Assembly (NCBI RefSeq): GCF_003288805.1
Contig: NZ_NHYK01000003.1
Location: 54,544 to 118,543 of the forward strand
Direction of reading: 5' to 3'
DNA length: 64,000 bases
Source of the DNA: Helicobacter sp. 10-6591
GTDB taxonomy: Bacteria > Campylobacterota > Campylobacteria > Campylobacterales > Helicobacteraceae
Position 1 is the stretch's first letter, and every line of letters begins with the position of its first letter. The notes below the pieces were generated by a model. That model searched no databases and was not told the DNA's origin. It saw only the letters and a list, made by a program, of their open reading frames with translations. Position numbers and translations under genes: made by a program. Of this stretch, positions 50,578 through 59,011 are shown one piece after another.

Positions 50578-52705
50578 AAAACTTCTGGCACAGATCCCAA
50601 ACAAATACGCTCTTGATAAAGCAGTATTGCTTTTAGCAGAAATCCCCCTCTCTGATTTGCAGCGGTTTTGCCAAGCGCACAAGCAGCAAGCACATCATAT
50701 TTGTATGCAGTTTGCAAACCATTTAGAACATATATTTTTGAGTGGTCATATTTGTGAAGTCGATTATATGCTGGTTTTTCCACTTCTGCGCTTTGCTGCT
50801 CCGCCTTTAGATTCTCGTTTTGAAGTATTTTTAGAGAATCTAGAAGCTTTGCTGTTTGGGACAAGTAGCAATGAGATTGAAAATATTTTTTTTATACAAA
50901 TCTGTAGTGTTTGTAAAATGTTTGCTTTTGGCGCAGAGCAAGGTATGGAATTTTTTATCAGCAAAGTATGCCAACTTGATATGAGCGTGGTGCATAGCGA
51001 GAATATAGCGAGCTTTATTGTTGAGTATTTTGTGAAGCTTGGTGTGGATTTTGAGTTTTTTCTTGGCTGTATGCAGAGATTTCTTCCACAAATCCTAGAA
51101 TTTTCCAAATTTCGTCGCAGAAGTGTATTTAATTGGCAATTGCATTGTTTTTGGAATGTAGAGGGGTATTTTAACCATACAAAATGGCTTGCTCTCTATC
51201 CAGTGTGGCGTGATATTTTTTATGGGATTTTATCGCGTGTGCAGGAGAATCTCAATAGCAAAAATTTTGATAGCGCACAGAGCTTGCTTGATGAGGCGTT
51301 GTATGTGCAGTTTTTTATCTATCACATATGCGGGAATAGCTTTCATACACAAGATCAATGGAGGATGTTTTGTGAGGAGATAGACAAGGTCGCATCAAAG
51401 GTATATGCGCAGTTTAGGCCATATATGCAAGAGTTTTTAACTCCACATACAAAGGAACATACACCATCTAAACTTCATACCATAGGGATTCTCAAAGACA
51501 GAATCGTAGAAAACTCACCTTTTAAAGTGGAATATTCGCTTTTTAAAAACTTGTTGACCGATGAGGAGTTTTGCAAACGTTTTAGGCTGAAAATTTATAA
51601 CATGGGATTACTAGAAAAAAGCCCTGATGAAGAAAAACTTGTAAGAGAGCTAGAATCTCTTGGTGTAGAGGTCTGCCAATATGCATTGCAAGAAAATACA
51701 AAGGGTTTTTATAATTCGCATCTTACAAAGGCGCTTTTGCTTCTAAAAGAGATGCAAAATGACAACATAGTGGCTTTATTTAGTCCAAATAATGGCTATG
51801 GAATAAGCGATTTTTTGCTGAGTATTAAGGCTTGCGATAAGCAGATTTATTATTCTCATGGGAATTTCGTGTATGACATCCCTAATATCTCAATACGTGC
51901 TACGCATATTTGCAATGCTTCAACAAAGGTATGGCACGAAGGTTTTGAGTTTAGCGGGATACCAATCAAGATGGATATGAGATTCTATAACCCTGTGCTA
52001 CATACTAATGATTTGCATGCAATTAAGGTGCTAAAAACAAAATATTCTAAAAAATGTTTGGGTACCATAGGCAGACTTGTTAAGCTTGATTCTAAAGAAT
52101 ATATGCAAGCAATTGTACGTATAATGCAACAAAATCCAGAATGTGTGTATCTGGCCTGTGGTGGTGGCAATAAAAATTCTGTGCGTGAGCGCATTAAAGA
52201 GGCATTTTATGATGAGATGGGTCATGAGTCATGCTCCAATCAATTAGAGTCATTGCTAGAGCGATTCTATTTTGAGGGATATGTAGATAGTGTGGTGTAT
52301 GGGCATGTGATTGATTTGTGGCTTGATAGTTTTCCGCTTGAGCAAGGAGAGAGCCGTATAGAATACGTCGCTAAAGGCGGGATAGCACTTGTGCTAAGTC
52401 AAGAGAGTTTCAAGGAGCGGATGCAAAGGATAGAGAATCTTGTAAATACACACACAAGGATTTTAGAGGAATTTTTACAAATACATCCACACAAGGCAAG
52501 TAATCTGGATCATATAAAGGAAATTCTGCAAGATTGCTCACTTGTAAGCTTTAGCCAAGAGGAATATGTACACAAGGCTAATTCTTTACTAGCTTTGGAT
52601 TCTCTAGAGAATTTACGTTCTCAAAGCATGCTAACGCGTGAAATATTGGATTTTCTTAGAGAAAAGCAATGTGTAAATAGTTTTTTAAGAATCATAACCA
52701 GGTAA
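50558..52705 (+). CDS. Large unrecognised protein with glycosyltransferase-like C-terminal half
   Basis: 715 residues, from ATG 50558 in the tail of mreC (overlap 20 bases); no signal peptide. The N-terminal 300 residues are helical (QRFCQAHKQQAHHICMQ). The C-terminal half has KCLGTIGRLVKLDSKEYMQA, then ECVYLACGGGNKN, then FYFEGYVDSVVYGHVIDLWL. That order resembles the sugar-nucleotide half of a GT-B glycosyltransferase, with a SFPLEQGESRIEYVAKGGIAL region like the donor-binding end. The HMW1C-type N- or O-glycosyltransferase group is one possible relative. I cannot name the substrate. In its mre operon it may modify a surface glycan or a protein. Confidence 0.5.
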   Translation: MQISLIEKLLAQIPNKYALDKAVLLLAEIPLSDLQRFCQAHKQQAHHICMQFANHLEHIFLSGHICEVDYMLVFPLLRFAAPPLDSRFEVFLENLEALLFGTSSNEIENIFFIQICSVCKMFAFGAEQGMEFFISKVCQLDMSVVHSENIASFIVEYFVKLGVDFEFFLGCMQRFLPQILEFSKFRRRSVFNWQLHCFWNVEGYFNHTKWLALYPVWRDIFYGILSRVQENLNSKNFDSAQSLLDEALYVQFFIYHICGNSFHTQDQWRMFCEEIDKVASKVYAQFRPYMQEFLTPHTKEHTPSKLHTIGILKDRIVENSPFKVEYSLFKNLLTDEEFCKRFRLKIYNMGLLEKSPDEEKLVRELESLGVEVCQYALQENTKGFYNSHLTKALLLLKEMQNDNIVALFSPNNGYGISDFLLSIKACDKQIYYSHGNFVYDIPNISIRATHICNASTKVWHEGFEFSGIPIKMDMRFYNPVLHTNDLHAIKVLKTKYSKKCLGTIGRLVKLDSKEYMQAIVRIMQQNPECVYLACGGGNKNSVRERIKEAFYDEMGHESCSNQLESLLERFYFEGYVDSVVYGHVIDLWLDSFPLEQGESRIEYVAKGGIALVLSQESFKERMQRIENLVNTHTRILEEFLQIHPHKASNLDHIKEILQDCSLVSFSQEEYVHKANSLLALDSLENLRSQSMLTREILDFLREKQCVNSFLRIITR

Positions 52706-53929
52706 GCTTTTTGTCGTTTTTGCCCCTAGTTCTTTGAGCCGCTCTATTTGACTTTGTAGCCCGCCCTTACCACTTAGTTTTGTCCCCAAAGTATCGATAC
52801 TTTTTTGGAGGCCTTGTGTTCTGTTGTTGATTGTTTCGAAATCTTGCATGACTGCGGCAAATTTGTCATAGAGTTTTCCTGCCATCTCAAAAGTTTTGAG
52901 TGCTTTTTTGTCCATATCAATATGCTGCCAGGAAATATCTATGGTTTTGAGTGCCATAAGCAGAGTGTGTGGGGTTGTGATATAGATCTTTTTGTTGTAA
53001 GCATATTGGTAGAGGGAGTTATCAGATTCTAGAGCCAGATCGAGGATGTTTTGGTAGGGGATAAAAAGCAACACAAAGTTATAAGTATGCGCATCAAAGC
53101 GAGCATAAGGCTTTTTAGCAAGCTCATCAATGCGCACTTTGAGATTTTGTGCTAGCTGTGCACAGATATGAGAATCAATATTTTCGAAGCCAAAATCACT
53201 TGGCAGTGAAAACTTCGCATCAATAATAATGCTTTTATTGTCATTGAGATACACGACGGCATCTGGGCGATAGGATTGCTCTTCGTCTTTGAAATGTGCT
53301 TGTAGATGGTATTGCTGTCCTTGTATGAGTCCGCTGGATTCTAAGACATTTTTAAGTTGCAGTTCCCCGAAGTTCCCTCGTATCTTCTTATCACCCTTGA
53401 GAATCTGGGTGAGTTTTTCGGCATTTTCACTCATGAGCTTGCTTGATTGGAACATATTTGTAATGTTTGCTTGCATTTTTGCTTCATTTTCCCCAAGACT
53501 TTTAGAATAAAGCTCCATGCTAGCTTTTATGGGTGTAAAAATTTCATCCAATATTTTTTTGGAATCCTTATTAAGGGTGATTTCATTTTGTTTCAAAAGT
53601 GATTCTTGCTGGTGATAAAAGGTTTTTTCTAATTCATTTTTGAGTGTGCTGAGGTTGTGTTGGTATTTTTCCTCAAGATTTATATTGAGTTTTTGTGTGC
53701 TTTCAAGATTGGCTTCTAAACGTGCATTTTGCTCTCTGCTTTTTTGGAAGTCCGTTTCAAGGGATTTTAATTTTTCTTTAAGCGCGAGATTTTTTTGTTG
53801 CTGTAATTCTAGGTCTTTAGTGTAAGTGTGCAGTTTCAAGTGCAGTGTATTGAGTCTCATAATACATAATCCAAGCAAGATTACGAATACAAAGGCAAAC
53901 AAACTAACACAAATAAGAGCTATAAGCAT
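52685..53929 (-). CDS. rmuC: DNA recombination protein RmuC
   Basis: 414 residues. One N-terminal membrane segment (about 1-22), a coiled coil (about 25-145), then the nuclease-like domain with GNFGELQLKNVLESSGL (about 200-216) and IIDAKFSLP (about 250-258). RmuC limits inversion between short repeats; mechanism unclear. Its stop overlaps the preceding convergent gene's end by 21 bases. The gene starts within the end of the asparaginase gene, so they form one operon. Confidence 0.9.
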   Translation of the reverse strand: MLIALICVSLFAFVFVILLGLCIMRLNTLHLKLHTYTKDLELQQQKNLALKEKLKSLETDFQKSREQNARLEANLESTQKLNINLEEKYQHNLSTLKNELEKTFYHQQESLLKQNEITLNKDSKKILDEIFTPIKASMELYSKSLGENEAKMQANITNMFQSSKLMSENAEKLTQILKGDKKIRGNFGELQLKNVLESSGLIQGQQYHLQAHFKDEEQSYRPDAVVYLNDNKSIIIDAKFSLPSDFGFENIDSHICAQLAQNLKVRIDELAKKPYARFDAHTYNFVLLFIPYQNILDLALESDNSLYQYAYNKKIYITTPHTLLMALKTIDISWQHIDMDKKALKTFEMAGKLYDKFAAVMQDFETINNRTQGLQKSIDTLGTKLSGKGGLQSQIERLKELGAKTTKSLPGYDS

Positions 53930-55026
53930 TTTGTTCCCTCTGTAGAGAATATATTCTCAATCCATTTTCGCCGTGATTGTAGTGTTTTGAGATTCTGAAA
54001 TTTTTGTGCGCTGAGGGCTAGCATTAAGAGAATCCTAGCTTTTTGTGGATTGAGATTGTAGGCATTAAGAAACTCACTGTGTGCTATGAGAGCATTATTT
54101 ACCCGTGAACTCATCACGATGAAGGCCCCATGTTTGTTTAGAGCTTGCAATAGCATTTTTTGTGTGATTGGGGGCTTTATACCAAAGAGATTGCAATCTA
54201 CTTCGTCTTGCTTTAAGATTCTATTGTTTATATTACCCGCACCAAGACCTGCTATCACAAAGCCTCGCACACCTTGAGCGAAAAGAAATGTAGCCAAGCT
54301 GGCACAGGAGTCATTTTGGTATGCATAGAGGATCTCAACTCGTGGCAGGAGTTTGTCTTTAAGCTGATAGATAGAAGGAAGCTCTGTTTTGTTTGTCTTA
54401 AGTTTTGGCATATGAAAAAATATTTGGGAATTTGTAATGCTTCCTAATGGTTTGGTGTCCTCAAATGCTGCTGTACTGAGTGTATGGGTTTTACGTATTT
54501 GGTGGGCATGGTAGATAAAGTCCCCGATAACCACAAATACATTGTTTTCTGTTTTATGTAATTGTTTGAGCAGCCGGCTTGCAAGCAAAAATGCATTATA
54601 AAGAGACCGGCTGCCATCATAACTAAGTACATTGCTAGGACGCATACTTGCTGTAAATATCACCGGTTTGGAGGATTGTAAAATAAGGGAGAGAAAATAC
54701 GCACTTTCCTCTAGAGAATCTGTGCCATGAGTGATAACAATACCTTGTATGCTTGGGTCTTCAAGCAGCTCTTGGAGAAAGAATGCAAGTTTGAGAAGCG
54801 TTGGATTATCCATATCCGCACTATCGATTTTTGCAAATTCTAAATTGATGATTTCTGCTAATTGGTGTATTTCAGGAATTTGTATCAATAAAGAATCATT
54901 ATCCAGAATACCTGCTTTGTATTTAGCGCTTACACTATTTTCAGCTATTCCTAATATCGTCCCACCAGCTGTAACAAATGCTATCTTTGGTTTGGTTTGG
55001 GTCTTGGGATTCATCAATATTCTCAT
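53920..55026 (-). CDS. L-asparaginase (type I-like, cytoplasmic)
   Basis: 368 residues. Hydrolyses asparagine to aspartate and ammonia. Catalytic Thr in FVTAGGTILG (about 18-27), second Thr-Asp in ITHGTDSLEESAY (about 98-110), ASMRPSNVLSYDGSRSLYNA (about 126-145), and the Lys in QIRKTHTLSTAAFE. No signal peptide is seen, unlike the secreted enzyme of H. pylori, so it should act in the cytoplasm. The 40 or so residues at the C-terminus are longer than usual. Confidence 0.85.
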   Translation of the reverse strand: MRILMNPKTQTKPKIAFVTAGGTILGIAENSVSAKYKAGILDNDSLLIQIPEIHQLAEIINLEFAKIDSADMDNPTLLKLAFFLQELLEDPSIQGIVITHGTDSLEESAYFLSLILQSSKPVIFTASMRPSNVLSYDGSRSLYNAFLLASRLLKQLHKTENNVFVVIGDFIYHAHQIRKTHTLSTAAFEDTKPLGSITNSQIFFHMPKLKTNKTELPSIYQLKDKLLPRVEILYAYQNDSCASLATFLFAQGVRGFVIAGLGAGNINNRILKQDEVDCNLFGIKPPITQKMLLQALNKHGAFIVMSSRVNNALIAHSEFLNAYNLNPQKARILLMLALSAQKFQNLKTLQSRRKWIENIFSTEGTKCL

Positions 55027-55110
55027 AATTTTTGGAAAAATAGTAGCAAAAAATTAAGCTATATTGAGGCATCATTGCGTGCATAATAATTCATGTTCTT
55101 GGGGTGATAA

Positions 55111-55923
55111 GTGGAAAGATTTTGCAATGCTGTTTGTTTGTTTTTTTTGATACTTTGTAGTGTTTTATTCGCTGGAGAATCTTATAAAGTTAGTGTGAGT
55201 ATTCCTCCTGTTGGGTATTTTGTGTCAAAAATTGCGGGGGATAGTTTGACAATCAATGTTCTTGTGCCACAAAATAGCGACGAGCACCATTTAGAACTAA
55301 AACCACAAGATCTAATAGAGGTAGAAAAGAGCGATTTGTATTTTGCAAGTGGGCTAGAGTTTGAGAGGAAAATCATCAGACAGCTCAAGAGAAAAGGCAA
55401 TTTCAATGTTATCGCGCTCAATCCAAAGAATTTGCGCGATCCAGATCCCCACACTTGGCTTGATCCATTGTTAGTCAAAAAACAAGCACACCTTATTGCA
55501 AAAGCACTCAGTAAAAAGTATCCACAAAATAAAATCCTTTATGAAAAGAATCTTGAAAATTTTTTGGAAGAAATTGACGGTTTGCATATGAAGATGAAAG
55601 ATCTTTTGAGTGGTTTAAGAAGTAACAAATTTATAGTCTATCACCCGTCGTGGAATTATTTTGCTAAGGCCTATAATCTCGTGCAGATTCCAATTGAAAT
55701 TGAAGGTAAAGAGCCAAAACCACGTGATTTACAAGAATTAATCAAAAGAGCCAAGAAAGAAAACATAAAAATCGTGTTTGTACAAGAAGGTTTTCCAGAC
55801 ACCATCGCACGTAATATAGCAAGTGAATGTGGGGCAGATGTGGTATCTATCAATCATCTTAGTGCTGATTGGGAGGCGGAGCTACTAAAAACAGCGCAAG
55901 TTTTACATAACGCATTGAAATAG
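55111..55923 (+). CDS. znuA: Zinc ABC transporter, substrate-binding protein
   Basis: 270 residues. Signal peptide VCLFFLILCSVLFAG. Metal ligands: SDEHHLELKP (about 52-61), PDPHTWLDPLL (about 107-117), YHPSWNYFAKAY (about 173-184), and the acidic site VSINHLSADWE. No His-rich loop. Captures zinc (or manganese) in the periplasm for ZnuB. The start is GTG 55111; GGGGTGAT lies 4-8 bases upstream. It is the first gene of znuACB. Confidence 0.9.
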   Translation: MERFCNAVCLFFLILCSVLFAGESYKVSVSIPPVGYFVSKIAGDSLTINVLVPQNSDEHHLELKPQDLIEVEKSDLYFASGLEFERKIIRQLKRKGNFNVIALNPKNLRDPDPHTWLDPLLVKKQAHLIAKALSKKYPQNKILYEKNLENFLEEIDGLHMKMKDLLSGLRSNKFIVYHPSWNYFAKAYNLVQIPIEIEGKEPKPRDLQELIKRAKKENIKIVFVQEGFPDTIARNIASECGADVVSINHLSADWEAELLKTAQVLHNALK

Positions 55924-55925
55924 AA

Positions 55926-56567
55926 ATGCAGCTTTTTAGATTCTCAAATCTTGATTTTGCTTTTGATAAGGAGCTTGTGTTAAAAAATATTAATATCGCG
56001 TGTCATACAGAGGATTTTTTGTTGGTAATCGGTCCAAATGGCAGTGGAAAATCTACATTTTTGCGATTACTTTTGGGCTTACAACCCTATAAAATAGGCA
56101 CGATAGAGCGCAATATCAAAATATCAGAAATTGGCTATGTACCCCAAAGTACTCAAGCAAACCCAAATTTTCCATTGCGTGTTTTAGAAGCCACTCTTAT
56201 GGGTAAAATAGACAGGAAATGTTTTGGTTTTTATAGCAATCAAGATAAGTGTGAGGCACACGAAGCGCTGAAAAGTGTAGGGATGGGAGAGTTTTGGAAC
56301 CATAGAATAAATGACTTAAGCATAGGACAAAGGCAACGGGTGTTTGTTGCCAGGGCGCTTTTGGGCAAGTGTAAATTGCTTGTTTTAGATGAGCCTACAG
56401 CAAGCTTAGATTCTAAGGCTACAGAGAATATTTTAGTCTTGCTTAAAAATTTGCATTCCCAAGGGATTGCTATCGTTCTTGTGAGCCATGATCTTTTATC
56501 AACCTCTAAGTTTGCTACAAAAATAGCACATATCAACAAAACATTATCTGTTCAGCATCTCGCATAA
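55926..56567 (+). CDS. znuC: Zinc ABC transporter, ATP-binding protein
   Basis: 213 residues. Walker A IGPNGSGKSTFLRLLLG (about 35-51), signature LSIGQRQRVFVARALL (about 131-146), Walker B LLVLDEPTASLD (about 150-161), and H-loop VLVSHD. Hydrolyses ATP to drive ZnuB. It begins 2 bases after znuA and is followed 15 bases on by the permease gene. Confidence 0.92.
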   Translation: MQLFRFSNLDFAFDKELVLKNINIACHTEDFLLVIGPNGSGKSTFLRLLLGLQPYKIGTIERNIKISEIGYVPQSTQANPNFPLRVLEATLMGKIDRKCFGFYSNQDKCEAHEALKSVGMGEFWNHRINDLSIGQRQRVFVARALLGKCKLLVLDEPTASLDSKATENILVLLKNLHSQGIAIVLVSHDLLSTSKFATKIAHINKTLSVQHLA

Positions 56568-56582
56568 ATTCAAAGGTCATTC

Positions 56583-57401
56583 ATGTTTGAGATTTTAGAA
56601 TTCCATTTTTTTCAAAACGCTTTATTGTGTGCGTTATTGACTAGTGTTGCATGTGGAATCATAGGTGTTTTAGCAATGATAAATAGATTGTTGTCTTTGG
56701 CTGGGGGTATTACACATGGTGCATTTGGTGGGATTGGTATAGGATTTTATTTTGCGTTGCCATTGGTTTTTAGTACAAGTATTTTTACTTTGCTTTTAGC
56801 ATTGATTGTTGCTTTTTTAACTCATCGCTATCCACATAGAAGCGAAAATATTATTAGTGTGATTTGGGCATTTGGTATGGCATTGGGGTTATTGTTTTTG
56901 GATTTAAGTCCTGGGTACAAAAATGATGTTATGGGTTATTTGTTTGGGAATATCTTGGCGACCTCAGATGATGATTTGATTCTTTTGTTTGTGTGTGATT
57001 GTGTATTTGTATTGCTTGTGCTTATTTTTTATAGACAATTTGAAGCTTTGAGCTTTGACTATGAGTTTGCTAAGGTTCGTGGTGTGAATGTAGTGCTGCT
57101 TTATTATTTGCTTGTTATGATGATAGCACTTTGTATTGTATTAAGTATTCGAGTAGTTGGGCTTATTTTGGTTATTGCGCTTTTGGCAATTCCTTGCTTT
57201 ATAGCGGAGAGTTTTACTAAAAGGCTCGGGTCCATGATGGTAGTATCAGTTTTGTTGAGTTTGTTTATTTGTTTGAGTGGTTTGTTTTTAAGCTATTTTT
57301 ATAATCTTACAAGTGGAGCAAGCATTATTATGGTAGCAAGCTTGGCTTTTGGTATTTGTGTGGGTATAAGGGTTGCAATAGCAAAATGCAAATTTTTATA
57401 G
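56583..57401 (+). CDS. znuB: Zinc ABC transporter, permease
   Basis: 272 residues, eight or nine membrane helices. The family-typical LSLAGGITHGAFGGIGIG (about 37-54) and the coupling region VVGLILVIALLAIPCFIAES (about 203-222) are present. Moves zinc through the inner membrane. Convergent with the pldA remnant, which starts just after its stop. Confidence 0.92.
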   Translation: MFEILEFHFFQNALLCALLTSVACGIIGVLAMINRLLSLAGGITHGAFGGIGIGFYFALPLVFSTSIFTLLLALIVAFLTHRYPHRSENIISVIWAFGMALGLLFLDLSPGYKNDVMGYLFGNILATSDDDLILLFVCDCVFVLLVLIFYRQFEALSFDYEFAKVRGVNVVLLYYLLVMMIALCIVLSIRVVGLILVIALLAIPCFIAESFTKRLGSMMVVSVLLSLFICLSGLFLSYFYNLTSGASIIMVASLAFGICVGIRVAIAKCKFL

Positions 57402-57404
57402 ATT

Positions 57405-57900
57405 TTGTAGGACGCACTCCAATACCAAGACGATTTGAATGGATATTGTATTCATAGATATTATCCCCATACCCATTTGTGTATTGCGCATAGATTCCCA
57501 TCGCAGAAGTTTGTACGTATAGCCCATTCTTATTCTAGCGTCATGATTTGGCAAATCTTAAAGACAGAAGGATTTGATCTTGCGTGCGCTATCTTTCTCC
57601 TGTTTCGCCATTTGGTGTGCTTGCGTCCTAGTCGGACTTCTCGCAACGCTTTTGATGAAGTTTTGTAGGGGAAGTAAAGCTCTGGAAACATAGTCAATGT
57701 CTCTGAAATGGACGAGAATCTGTTCCATTGTAATTTTGCAAAAATGATGTTTGTGTGTAAGCAAAGCAAAAGAAATACTTTTTCTTGGGATTCTAAAGCT
57801 AAGTTGGAATTTGGTTTTGGTGGCAATGTTTTTGTCATGCACTTGACTAAAGCTGCAATGGCACGGAAGTAAGCAGATAGGATTTGTGCATACAAATCAC
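57405..57900 (-). pseudogene. Decayed duplicate of phospholipase A gene
   Basis: A shortened, broken copy of the pldA gene that lies just upstream. Its 3' end (57418-57487) is identical over 70 bases to pldA. Further back, segments such as TKFQLSFRIP, YVSRALLPLQNFIK and RKHTKWRNRRKIAHARS match pldA protein parts but in several frames, with many changes. The block matching pldA 58100-58370 is missing. So it is a tandem duplication that has decayed by deletion and frameshift. Homology to the intact gene continues to about 57895. Confidence 0.8.
57418..57487 (-). repeat. 70-base direct repeat, copy 1
   Basis: Identical to 58022-58091 in pldA. It spans the C-terminal coding end, giving the codons for the final beta-strand. 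Much more alike than the rest of the two genes. Confidence 0.9.
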
Positions 57901-57997
57901 TGAAGAAATAAGGTTATCTTAAGATTCTATTGATGTGGATCGGTAAAAGAAAAATTCTGAATATGACAATAATTTAAGAAGTGCAAGTTTTCTTTAA

Positions 57998-58855
57998 TTA
58001 TGGATTTTGCCAAAAGCGAAATCCAATACCAAGACGATTTGAATGGATATTGTATTCATAGATATTATCCCCATACCCATTTGTGTATTGCACATAGACT
58101 CCAATATTTTGCGACACATGGAAGGTGTAGCCAAGTGTAAATTTTGGTTTGAAAAAGTTGTAATTGAAGTTATAGTTTGGAATAAGAGGAGTGACTTTGG
58201 CCTCAAAGAGATGTCTTGAGTAGTTTACATAAATCATAAGATCAGCATATCCTCTGTATTGAACCAGATCAGGGTTGTCGTGTAAAAAACCTTGAGAATG
58301 GGTATTAAGCCATGTCCATAATTGCAATACAGTACCAACCTTTAAACGTTGATTGCGACCATTATCGATTTTTAAGGACAGCAAGACTTGGTTTTGCGTG
58401 CGCGATCTTGCTGTTCTTTCGCCATTTGATGTGTGCTTGACACCTAGTCGGATGTGGCGGAGTTTTGTAAGAGGATTCTCATATGCAAGGTAGAATTCTG
58501 GAGAGTAGTCAGTGTCTCTAAATGGTTCTGATTCATGGTTGTAATTTTGAAAAAATGATGTTTGTGTGTAGGCAAAAAAAAGAAAATATCTTCGCTGGAT
58601 ATTTATAACTGGGATTCTAAAACTAAATTGGAATTTGGTTTCAGCACGAACATTATCATCATAAAGCCCACTAAAAGTATAATAGTAGGGAAGAGCATAG
58701 ATTGGATTATGTATATACAAATCGTTTAAGAAAAATATTGTTTCATGAGAAGAATTTGTATTATTGTAATTCACGGAATCCATAGCTGCAGAATAGGAAC
58801 TGTTGAGAACGACAATCCAAAGAAACATAAATTTTATATATCGAAAGAGTTGCAA
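57998..58855 (-). CDS. pldA: Outer-membrane phospholipase A
   Basis: 285 residues. Signal peptide (about 1-22), then a 12-strand barrel of the OMPLA family. The catalytic region LGVKHTSNGERTARSR (about 139-154) has the H-x-S-N-G core with the catalytic His/Ser, and the downstream basic run is typical. TNGYGDNIYEY is near the C-terminus, and the end is GIGFRFWQNP. It degrades phospholipids when the outer membrane is disturbed. A decayed copy lies 98 bases downstream. The ATG is at 58855. Confidence 0.88.
   Translation of the reverse strand: MQLFRYIKFMFLWIVVLNSSYSAAMDSVNYNNTNSSHETIFFLNDLYIHNPIYALPYYYTFSGLYDDNVRAETKFQFSFRIPVINIQRRYFLFFAYTQTSFFQNYNHESEPFRDTDYSPEFYLAYENPLTKLRHIRLGVKHTSNGERTARSRTQNQVLLSLKIDNGRNQRLKVGTVLQLWTWLNTHSQGFLHDNPDLVQYRGYADLMIYVNYSRHLFEAKVTPLIPNYNFNYNFFKPKFTLGYTFHVSQNIGVYVQYTNGYGDNIYEYNIHSNRLGIGFRFWQNP
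58022..58091 (-). repeat. 70-base direct repeat, copy 2 (in pldA)
   Basis: The partner of 57418-57487. Recombination between them would delete about 600 bases, fusing the pldA 5' part with the remnant 3' end and restoring a normal gene. Confidence 0.9.
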
Positions 58856-59011
58856 ATGGCCTCCAAAAAATAACTAAGTTCTGTTTGTGTATTCACTTGA
58901 TTAAGCTCCAAGCAGTTTCGGCTTTTAAGTGAAAAAGTTTAGATTATATTGTAAGATTGTCAAAAGTTTGCTTTGGAATTCTAGTGCTTTGTGCATTTTT
59001 GGAGTATTTGA

